64,000 nt of DNA from Molanna angustata. Taxonomy: Eukaryota; Arthropoda; Insecta; Trichoptera; Molannidae. Below, piece by piece: positions 1 through 11,800 of this stretch. The stretch spans positions 29,526,591 through 29,590,590 of the forward strand of contig OY754970.1 of the NCBI GenBank assembly GCA_963576475.1, written 5' to 3'. Position numbers and translations under genes: made by a program. Each line of letters begins with the position of its first letter. Position 1 is the stretch's first letter. The notes beneath the pieces are model-generated. The model saw nothing but the letters and a program-made list of their open reading frames with translations, had not been told where the DNA came from and made no database searches.

Positions 1-662
1 ATAATATCAGATCTAATGTTGTAAAGGTAACTATTCGATGTATGTCAAGATAGGATAGGGTGGAGATCAGTCCTTTTTTCCTACCCCAAATGTGTAAACA
101 GCTCGATGGTATGTATATGCACATGTATGGAGATTAAGTAGAGATAAAGTAGAGACTAGATTCTCTGTTCTGTAAACATATAACATATTTCTTACGATAT
201 CTGACATCGAAATAAACAATTTTTTGGTGCAAACAAATTGTTTTCCTATCATTTTTATTTTACATGTAGAAACTAGGATATTTTAAACATAAGATTAGTT
301 AAAAAAATAGACATTCATAGTTTTAAATTCGCCGGATTACGTCGTTGAAAAATCTCTCCGGTGACTGCGAATCATTTTCGACGTGTTGTGTACCTAGGGT
401 TAGAAAAATGTATGACTTAGGGAATAATACAGTCATATTAATGCACCTCGAATCCGAATAGTATTTGAAATAAGTATAGGTACATTTTTTGCATCCTAAA
501 TACGATTTTATTAAAAGCAATAATCAACAAGTCTTGAACAAAATGTATGACATGCATTTGAAAAATACATCCACTATGATGTGTGACGTCACTCATTTCA
601 CAACCCACATGAACCGTTTTAGTGCGTAATTCAAAATACGTTTTTCAAATTGCTATAAAAAA

Positions 663-812
663 TTAAAATATATACTATATTATTATAAATATTTATTTAT
701 TATAAATAAATATTATTATATTTATTTATAATAAATAAATAAATTATATTATATTTATTTATTTATAATAAATAAATAAATATATATTATATTTATTTAT
801 TTGTTATTTTCT
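663..812. repeat. AT-only dyad repeats
   Basis: Alternating TTTATTTAT and ATAAATAAA blocks are repeated about three times, each able to pair with the next. It is simple low-complexity DNA. The rest of 1-921 holds no exon I can support. The missing 3' end of the MINPP1-like gene was looked for here and not found. Confidence 0.75.
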
Positions 813-921
813 ATTATTTTTTTGTAGGTATCATTTTTTAGTAAAAGAAAAAAGTGAATCTTCCCTATTGTTTAAAATATATTGTCCTACTTACTCCCAG
901 ATTTATATTTATGTGACTTAC

Positions 922-3900
922 CTATACAATATAAATGCGAGATTCGATCCAAAAGCGTCTATATTAGAAACACGCCATAAGCGGTTTGGGTCTCGGCTTT
1001 TATGGTTCAGAGGAATGCTTGGTTTATAGAGACCAAAAAATGACAATGTTTTTAGTAAAGTTCCCGAGTGAGTGAAGTAAAATGTCGATAGAGGTCCATC
1101 GGTGTTACTAAAGAAACAAAAAAAAATATTAATAATTGATAAGACGTCACATAATAAATTATTTAAATAATTTTCATTAAGAATTACAAATATTGCGTCG
1201 CCTAACTCACTTTGTATTTTCAAGAAAATACAAAAGAAGGAATATGAATTTATCCGTAAACACGATCCCGATTTCGTCACCTTGTCCTTTCCCAATCCTT
1301 TATTTTCCTATGAAGTGTTTTTTTTAAGAATTCGTCTAGTGGCAATAAGCCGGCAGTGTGCAATATATTTGTTTATATTATGTATAAAAAAATTAGTAAA
1401 TAAATTTAAAATATTGCAGCAAAGTGAGCATTGTTAAATTAATTTAAAATTTGATTAAAAAATAGAGGTATATTATCATTGTGTTAAATGAGGAAATATT
1501 AATATTATGATATTAAATTTAAAAAAAACAATAAAAAAGTATTTCCCATACCGGGAATCGAACCCGAGCCTCCTGGGTGAAAGCCAGGTATCCTAGCCAC
1601 TAGACCATATGGGATGATGACTGAGACGCCATTATACGAAATGTGGTGGTTTGAACAATAACAGTACATTTCAACCAATGGCTCGTAATCCGCAATCTTT
1701 ATTTAAAAATAGATATATTTGCGACAGTATTCAAACTTGTTAATTATAGTGACCGAATGTTTTAAAACGAAAATCAATCAAAATGTGTTTTCTTGGTCTT
1801 TCATCTTTCAATCTGCCCAAACTACCTCATTCATTTTTATAATTCCTTAATTTTGAATTTTGTTTCATTATGTCCACATTTAACATACATACATACCATC
1901 ACGCCATGTCCCTCACGGGGTAGGCAGAGAGAACCGAACGCCACTTACTTCTATCTTGACATACATTCTTCGCCTCGTCAACATTCATACATCGTCTAAT
2001 ACATGTTCGTCTGTTATTCACGCTTCTAACATTTCCGTCTTTCAAAATACCGTTCACATGGACGTGCCATCCCTTCCTTGGGCGGCCCCGACCTGTCATT
2101 CCATTCCTGTCCGCAATGTATATTTTCTTCGCCAGGCGTTCCTCATTCATTCTCCCTATGCTCCCCATACTAATAAATAAAATTTTACAACATTCCATTA
2201 ATGACGATAAAATCAATAAGTAAATACACTTAGGTTCAAATAAAATAACAAATAAGAAACTCCAATAAATAAGAAAAAAAACTATATATTAGGCACTTAG
2301 ATACAAATAAAAGAAATCTAAAATACTTATGATTGCAAATAAACAAAAAGCACTTTATTTACGTAAATATAGAACTGCCATAATAAAATCACACTTTGAA
2401 ACAAATTATAAAAAATTTTATTAGCACAAGTTTTTAACTTTTTTGGGACAGTACCTATTGAAAAAAAAATTGTATTAATTTAAATATTTGTACTATGTGT
2501 ATGTTCATATTATGTTACTCAATAAAAAAAAAAAAAAAATATGTGTAATATAATAACTTTAAATAAAACTTACTTGAAAAATGTAATGATGTCTTCCACT
2601 AATTTACACGGAAGTTTGGATGTCAAATCATGACCGTATCCATCTTGCCAAAAGTATTTTAGATCTTCCGCATATTCGAAAGGCTGGAAAACAAGGCTTC
2701 AAAGAAATACAATGACATTAAATAAATAAAACTGTTTATTGATTAAGATATTATAACCTGATACTATATGATATGATAAGATATGGAGAGAGATGTATAT
2801 GGGGCCCAGAGAAAAGTTTGGAATATGTTAAGAAAACAGAAAAAGCCTATCAGTGAGTATACACAAACTAATAAAATTGCAATTACTGAATGGGAAAACT
2901 ATTTTGAAAATCTATTTAGGAATACGACGCAGGCAAGAACAATAACAACAAACAATGACGCAGAATCAGAGATGATTCTTAGTACTGCTGAAGTAGCTGC
3001 CGCAGTTAAAAGATTAAAAAACAGAAAATCTCCGGGTATCGATGAAATCCCCAACGAACTAATTAAATATGGAGGTGTTATTGTGATCATAGAAATTACA
3101 AAACTATTTAATAAAATACTTGAACAATCTGAGGTGCCAAACGAATGGAGACTGAGTATAACTATTCCAATATTTAAAAAAGGAATGAAAACCAACCCGG
3201 AAAACTACAGGGGAATATCCTTACTATGCGCCACTCAGAAACTATTCACAAGCATCTTAAGGACCAAACTAGAATAATTCATGCCAAACAGAGATGAACA
3301 GCAAGCATTAAGAAGAAATCGATCAACAACTGACGCTATATTTGTGCTTAGACAAATAAAGGAAAAATCAATTGAATATAATAAGCCTGCCTATATGTGT
3401 TTTGTAGACCTAACTAAAGCCTTCGACAGAGTGCGTTTAGAAGACGTTATAGATATCATGACTCAAAAGGATGTGCCAAAACCAATTATAGAATCAATCC
3501 ACAAACTGAACACACACAATAAAATGAGGATTAAGGTGGACAATGTGTTGTCAAAAGAAATACCAGCTGCAGTTGGCATACGACAAGGAGACAGTTTAAG
3601 CCCATTCTTATTCAACATCATCATGGACAAGATTATAGAAGACATCAAATCATTGGAATTGGGTTACTTTCTCGGAAATAAGGGAATCGATATTGTATGC
3701 TATGCAGACGACGCGGTCCTCATGGCTTATTGTGAAGATGACCTCCAAAAACTCCTGCACAAATTCCACATATCGGCGCAACAATACAACATGAAAATCT
3801 CCATAGAAAAAACAAAAAGCATGGTAACTTCAAAACAGCCTGTACGCTGCAAACTCGTAGTCGACAATAAGACAATAGAACAAGTTATACGATTCAAGTA

Positions 3901-5839
3901 CCTGGGCGCTGAAATATCAAGCAGCAGTGACCTTTACGAAGAAGTCAGGGAACAAACGAATAAGGCTGCCGTTGTAGCGGGGTGCTTGCAAACTATTGTA
4001 TGGAGAAACCAACACATGTTGAAAGAAAGCAAAATGAGGATATACAAGACCTGCGTAAGGCCAATAATGACATACGGCATCGAAACCAGAGCCGACACCA
4101 CGAGAACAAAGAGTCTCTTGCGAACCACCGAGATGAAAACTCTCCGCCCCATCGCAGGTTTAACCATCCGAGAAAGAGTACGAAACTTCGAAATTCGGAG
4201 GATCTGCGACGCTGAGGATGTTGTGCGATGGGGTAGAAACAGAAGACGCTACTGGAGAGATCACGTCGAAAGAGCGGATTCAGTGAAAGTGGTGAAAATA
4301 GCGGCAGATGAGATACCGTCAACCAGCAGACCCCCTGGACGACCGCCAAAGAGATGGAAGGACAGCTGGACATCCGCGTCCCAGGAGTGAATCCGAGAAT
4401 AAACAGTACCCAGTACTAGAACAAGAAGAAGAAGAAGAACCTGATACTACAATGCACTTAATACAAATAAATGTAGCGCCATTTTTAAGATACAAATCAT
4501 TCCAGGGAAGATTCTGCTTAAAAAAGGATATGCGAAACATTAAAGTACTCTTCGCTTCATAATAGGGTAATTTATTCCACTCGACAGGTATTCCAGTATT
4601 ATCTACATTATCCATTAGAAATATACGTATAGCCGGTATAGCTTTAATATCAAAACAAATCGACATACCAGAATACTCGATGGCGTAAATACTTCACACC
4701 ATGGAGATGGTCCTGTGACCATATTCCAAGCTGTTTCGAATGCACAGGTTTGATAAATTAGTTTTCCAACTTCTAAAACATTAAAAACAAATTTAAAGAT
4801 ACTAATATACAAAATTCCGTGATGCACAATATCATAAATTCTCGTCAGTGATTTGAACACATTATATTCCCTAATTTGAAAATAGTATACAAATGGTCAT
4901 TCCCGCCCTTTATTGAGCCACCCCTGCCTTACTAACGGATAACAGAGGTTTTGTTTCAAAACACTACAGTCGAATTTTTATTTTTGACTAAGTACATTAC
5001 TTATGTAAATACTTAAATTACAATAAATCTTTTAAAAATCTATTGCACCCTTACGCATTGGAATCTAGTACAACCGAAATTAAATTTACAAAAGCACCCC
5101 TTCAAGGATCAAACATAAATATAGGCACCAATCGTCGAGGAGCAGAGTGGCGCAGCGGAAGCGTGCTGGGCCCATAACCCAGAGGTCCGTGGATCGAAAC
5201 CACGCTCTGCTATAAAAATTTTTTAAATAACAAAATTAACAAGATAGGCAACTACTCCATTTAAAATTTTTGGAAATGTATTATTGACTAAACTTTATGA
5301 AGAAAATTCAAATTAATAATAATTAACTAATTACTTTTGACATTTAGAAAATTACTACCTATATAATAGTTTCGGTCAAACCTTTTCGCCGTGGTGGGGG
5401 GCGGTTTGTACAATGTACATGATATACCAAACAAGCAAAAAGACACAAATTTTCGATCTGTGAACGCACGTGGATGGCTCAAGTTGTTTTTCATAGTTGT
5501 ATTATGTAAAATTGTGTATAAGAATATTGATTCCCCCTGTTCTATGGTTATGACTTATGGCAAAAAGACGTCTAGCGTATTTCAGCGATATTAACAATAG
5601 ACAAATCATAGATGGCAGCACGGGACCCTGGCATAAATAAAAAAAATTTATGTATTTTACGGAAATTCGAAAATATTTCATTTTTAGGAGTAATAATGTT
5701 CAAAATTATATTTTATAACCTTAGATGTTTATCTAAAAATAAATCAATAATAGTGGAGATTATAATATGGGCGAGAGCTGTTAAAATTATATACTGACAT
5801 TTGGACGGCGTCACCCATGGCCTCCGTGGCGCAATTGGC

Positions 5840-5876
<37 letters not shown>

Positions 5877-8800
5877 GAGCCCACCCGGGGGCGGCCACTT
5901 TTTTTTATTTCTTTTTTATATTCCCTTATTTATTAAATGACTTATTCTTAAATATGCAATAGAATTCTACCAATTTTGAGTATAATTATTTATAAAAAAT
6001 ATTCTATTATTTTCTTCATGCTACATGTTAATTAACCAGTTTTGTATACTAGTAAATAAATAAAATTTTTTAAATAAACATTTATCATACATAATCCAAA
6101 TAACATACCGTATGATATATCCACATCTAGACCCATTTTATATTTCATGTCAGTCAGAGCTTCGCGCATTTCATCACTATTTGCATAAAGAAAGTACTCC
6201 TTGTATGTGTCTTCATTTTCTTTCACAATTTTTTTCCATTTTTGACATTTTTTATAAAACTGAAAAAATCCATTCATCATTGAAATGAATATTGAGTTTT
6301 TAAAAATTACCAATAAACCTCAGTTTTTGTACAATATTTTGAAAATTTTCTCTTCATTATGCACTATTAACCACTAAACTTCAGTAAAATCAATACTTAC
6401 TCTTAAAATAGGATCATGCTTACTTTCAGCAGATTTTATTTTAACATTTTTAGTTTCATTTCCAAATAATCCAGCGGCAAAAAACCTTGCACTTTCATTT
6501 GCTCTCTGAGTAGTTGTGTGTTTTAGCTGCAATAAAAATACAACTCTCATAATAATGAGAACTTGTTAACAACATGGTTTTTATTACACACTTTTATTTA
6601 TCTTCACCAGTCTGTCTGTACCGGAATTTTACATTTTTTTTCAAAATAACAAATGAATATATCCTTGTTACACAAGTACATATACATCTTCCTACATTTC
6701 CTAAATTAAGTATAAATGTTTGTGCTATAGGTGAAAGAAATCGGTCGAGGCAGGATTCGGACTCGTGACCACTAGATTACTAGCCCAGTGTGCTAACCGC
6801 TCTGCCATCGATCCATCTATAATTGATTTATAACTTACTTCCCAATAGACATGGGTAACTCAACAAAATTCCTTGCTTCAACCCAGTAACTCATGCGCAG
6901 CTCACTGCGCTGACCCACTGCGTTAACCCATAATTGCATCATGACGCAACAAAATGAATACGCCGAGTGAGATGTGTACCGCGCACCATCTACAACTCAC
7001 TGGCTCAACAACTCACAGGCTCTTAAGTACCTAAATGTATTCCGTTTAAAATATGATGAGTGATTGAAATACATATTATTAGTAAAAACATATTATTAGG
7101 TATTGTATTTGTGGCAAACATATTATTAGGTATTGTATTTAGGTATTGTATTTGTGTATTTGTGGTTGTCTGTGGCAACCATCCCAGGTAAAGCCTACCT
7201 AAAACCTCATATGGTATTAAGATTACTAGAGAGCAATGAGGGAATCAACACCGGACACTGGAAGGTGTTAAACATCAATAAACTTGATTGGTGTTACAAA
7301 ATGGCATTCTCAATTGACGAGGCATCAGCCAAAGCAATTGAGAGGGCTGGATACAGGCCTTATATGGGCATGACCAGGATATCCTTTATGATAAAGGAGC
7401 TGGGATCAAACAAGGAAAAGGGCCTTGCGACAAATGATGGATTAGCTGGGGCTGGACCTAGCTCAACTAATGCCGTCATTAAGGAAATTGGGCTGAATGC
7501 TGGAGACGTAGGCCCTGGCGAGGGGTCACGGAATCTTCATGTGGCAGCCTCTGAGATCGTGGTTGAGGCTGAGTCAACACCAGGCCTGGCCCGACCTGCT
7601 CTGGGTGGCTCTGGGGGTTTCGTGCCTGTCGCCGAGGCGTCAGTCGGAGTGAATCCTGCCAGTGGAAAGTCCATCGGTGTCACCAATGCTGGGACAACAT
7701 CTGGCCCGACAGAGGTGATGCCGAGGACTGTGTCTGCCGGTGCTTCCAATGCTGGGACATCAACCGGCCCATCAAAAGTGGCACCGAGGGTAGTGTCCAT
7801 TGATGGCGTCAATGCTGGGACATCGTCTGGCCCGGTAGGGACGGCATCGGGGACGGTTTCTGCCTTCGGTGGCGCCAATGCTGGGACAACATCTGGCCCG
7901 GCAGGGGAGGCACCGGGGACGACCGCTGGAGGGATTTTGGGGCCGGCACACTCGGCTCAAGGAATAAGAGGTGCTAGAAGTGGCAAAAAGCTACCTAGAA
8001 AAACCTCATATCCCGCCGGAGGGTATACCTATGACGAAAGCGGTAACCCAAAAGCGGTGAATAAATATCCATTGAAGAGCAGGGGCTCCCAATGGAAAGG
8101 GCCTAGAAGGCATTGAGGACCATGTTGATGGACACTCAATACCCTATAAATATAATAAAGGCAAATATAGTTACTGACAATACCAAAAAACGGAACTACA
8201 ACAGTGGTGAAGGATACATAAACCCTAACACTGGAAAAAATATCAATGATAAGATAGGTATACTTCAAATAAACCTTCACCAGGCTCGAGCTGCTTCAGC
8301 TATTGCCAATAGAAGGTTGCAGAAAGAAAACCTAACAGCACTACTGGTACAGGAACCATGGACCATTAATAACAGAGTATGTGACCTGGGCTCCATGGGA
8401 ACAGTTATATCCTGTGACCATGAATCTAGACCCAGAGCATGTATAGTGATAAACAATAATACCAAATATATTGGCATTCCAGAATTTTGCAAAAGGGATC
8501 TCGTGGCTATAATGATCCCACAAAAAGCAGACAACAGAAAACTAATACTCTGTTCAGCATACTTTGCAGGTGATGAAGCATTACCGCTTACAATCCTTGA
8601 AGAAGTAATAAACTTCTCAAAGCAGAATGATGCGAGACTCATTGTTGGGTGTGATGCAAACGCTCATCATACAATATGGGGCAGCACAGACTGTAATCAA
8701 AGAGGGGAAAATCTTTTAGATTTCATCATCACACATAATCTAAACATTGTGAACAAAGGTAATGAACCTACATTCACTACCAAAGCAAGGTCTGAGGTTT

Positions 8801-11800
8801 TAGATCTCACCCTCTGCTCACAAAATATCAGTAATGAAGTTATGGACTGGCACGTATCGTCAGAAGAATCAGCTTCTGACCATAGACATTTAATGTTCCA
8901 CATTAAAAGCCTGACAAAAACAACAATTCAATATAGAAATAAAAAATCTACTGATTGGATTGGGTTCAAAGACGACCTTAAGGGTGGTACTAGCCCAATA
9001 GAGTCGACAAGAAATCTAAGAAGAATAGATTTAATTACGGATGAACTTACGGAAAACCTAATTTTGGCCTATGAACAGAACTGCCCTATTAAAACAAAAA
9101 CTGGAAAAAGGGAAGTTCCCTGGTGGAACTCAAACCTATCCACCCTTAGGGCAAAAACTAGGAAACTGTTCAATAGGGCTAAACACTATAGCCTGTGGGA
9201 AGAGTACAGAAAATCTCTAACAGAATATCATAAGGCTATAAGGAAAGCCAAAACGGAATCTTGGAAAAAGTTCTGCAGTACCATAAATGGTACTAAAGAA
9301 ACAGCAAGGATTAATAAAATCCTTGCCAGGAGGAAGGAACCTGATATAGGTCTCCTAACAAAAGAAGATGGTTATTATACTGCAACATGCAAGGAAACAC
9401 TTGAGCTATTAGCTAAAACACATTTTCCTGGATGCGAAACGGTGAAGGAAACCATCACTAAGCCTCCAGGATGCGATAAACCAAGTTTAAATGACTGGAG
9501 ATTAGCATCAAAAATCTTCAGGCCTAATCAAATCAAATGGGCTATCAACTCTTTTGAGCCTTATAAAAGCAGTGGAAATGATAACATATTCCCTGCTCTC
9601 CTACAGAACGGTATAGAAAAAATCATGCCGACACTGCTGAAAATATTCAGATCCAGTCTTGCATGGGGCTATGTTCCACAAAGCTGGAGAACAGTCAAAG
9701 TAACCTATATACCAAAACCAGGTAAAGAAAGTTATAAGACTCCAAAAGCTTATAGACCAATTAGTCTATCTTCATTCATGCTAAAAACTATGGAAAAGAT
9801 TTTACATAGATACATAGTGAGCAATATAATAACATTGCATCCTATTCATCCAAAGCAACATGCTTACCAAGAGGGCAAATCTACTGAAACAGCTCTCATT
9901 GAAATCGTAGGAAATATAAGAAAATCCCTAGATAGCGGAGAAATTACTCTGTGTGCGTTCCTTGACATAGAAGGAGCATTTGATGCAGTACCAATAAGCG
10001 TACTAATGAGTGGACTAAGACAGAAACATGTAGACAACACTATAATAAAATGGATTGACAACATGTTATCCAATAGATACATCATAACTAATCTGGTGGA
10101 TGAGACTACTAAGGCTAAAACAAACAGGGGGTGTCCGCAGGGTGGAGTCTTATCACCACTCCTGTGGACGCTGGCTGTGGATGGCCTAGTATGCACACTG
10201 AACGAATGTGGATATAATACACAAAGCTATGCAGATGATATAGTCATTACAATCAGAGGGAAAGAATGTGAAACAATCTCTGATCTGCTACAAAATGCAC
10301 TAAAAATAGTTGAAAAATGGTGCAAAGATAATGGACTAACAGTTAATGCAAATAAAACAACTGTTGTACCTTTCACTAGGAAAAGAAAGTTGGATAAACT
10401 CTCACCTCCAATATTCTTTGGAAAAAAACTGGACTTTTCCAATGAAGTAAAATATCTAGGTATAACATTGGATAGTAAATTAACATGGACACAACATGTA
10501 GAAAAAGTTGCTCAAAAAGCAATCAAAGCATTATGGACATGCCATAGGGAATAATTGGGGACTAAAACCCCAACAAGCTCTGTGGTCATACACTACAATA
10601 ATAAGACCCATAGTATCTTATGCTGTAACAGTTTGGAATGACAAACTACAACAAAGAGGCTGTGTAGATAAACTTAAACGTTTACAAAGATTCGCCTGCT
10701 TGCTCATTACGGGAGCCTTACACACAACTCCCACCGCTTCTCTAGAGGCCATGATTAGTCTACCACCTCTCCATTTATACCTTGAAAAAATGGCAAAGGA
10801 AGGTATTATAAAACTAACAAGTGGAAATAAACTAAACACAAATTTAGAAATCCAAGCAAATCTAAACAAAATAGAATCTCAAGACAAATTACTTGCATTC
10901 CCAACAGATAAAATATTAACTTTTTACAACTTTGAAAAACCATACAAAGTAGAAATACAAACTAAAACTACAATAGCAGATGTTTGGTATCAGGAATCCA
11001 ATGGTGCACTTATATGGTACACTGACGAATCCAAGAAAAAGAATGGTATAGGATCGGGCATATATGGGCAAGTGCCTAGGGTGAAGATCCACAAGCACTT
11101 GGGACAGTATGCAACGATCTTCCAGGCAGAAATATGTGCCATAACACTCTGTGCCTATGAAATCCTAAGAAGGAATTATAAGAACCACAGAATATACATT
11201 TACTCTGATAGTCAAGCTGCTCTTAAAGCTCTTGATTCCTACACAGTAACTTCATCAACAGTACTAGACTGCATTGAAGCGCTGAAGACTCTATCAGTAA
11301 ACTATGGTAACAAAATCACATTAAGATGGGTACCTGGACACTCCAATTATAAAGGTAACGAGGAGGCTGATGCTCTGGCAAATAGGGGAGCGGACATAGC
11401 TACCTATGGGCCGGAGCCTCACTGTCTCCTAGCTAATAGTATTGTCAAATCAACACTTTACCAAAGAATGCTTAACAATGCCACTGAACTCTGGTTATCT
11501 ACCCCAGGACAAAGACATTCAAAAGCACTCATTTCAGGATTCTCTTCAACACACTCTAAGCGGATCCTAACAATGAGCAGGAATAACCTTAGGATTCTTA
11601 CTAGAATCTTAACTGGTCACTGTAGACTCAATAAACATCTATGCACGATGAATCTATCGGAAATGTACCTATGCAGGTTCTGCATGGATGAACATGAAAC
11701 ACCGATGCATCTACTTACAGAATGTGGCCCACTAATGCAAACAAGAGTAAAGAAAATAGGTTTGCATATTGCTGATCAAAAGCAAATCAGAGACACCGAT

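Noticed and set aside
67..520. Minus-strand frames as the missing last exon of the MINPP1-like gene
   Set aside because: The peptides do not resemble the MINPP C terminus and no suitable acceptor in phase 2 was seen.
6727..6812. Extra tRNA genes in the SINE heads (also 20590, 41210, 56430, 14640, 36310, 40200, 57660)
   Set aside because: Anticodon or acceptor arms are not valid and each is joined to a repeated non-tRNA body, so they are SINEs.
7537..7960. Antisense ORFs opposite LINE ORF1
   Set aside because: Shadows of the GC-rich, repeat-containing ORF1 on the other strand.
10500..10560. Programmed frameshift in LINE ORF2
   Set aside because: No slippery heptamer or overlap design; an indel is the simpler reading.
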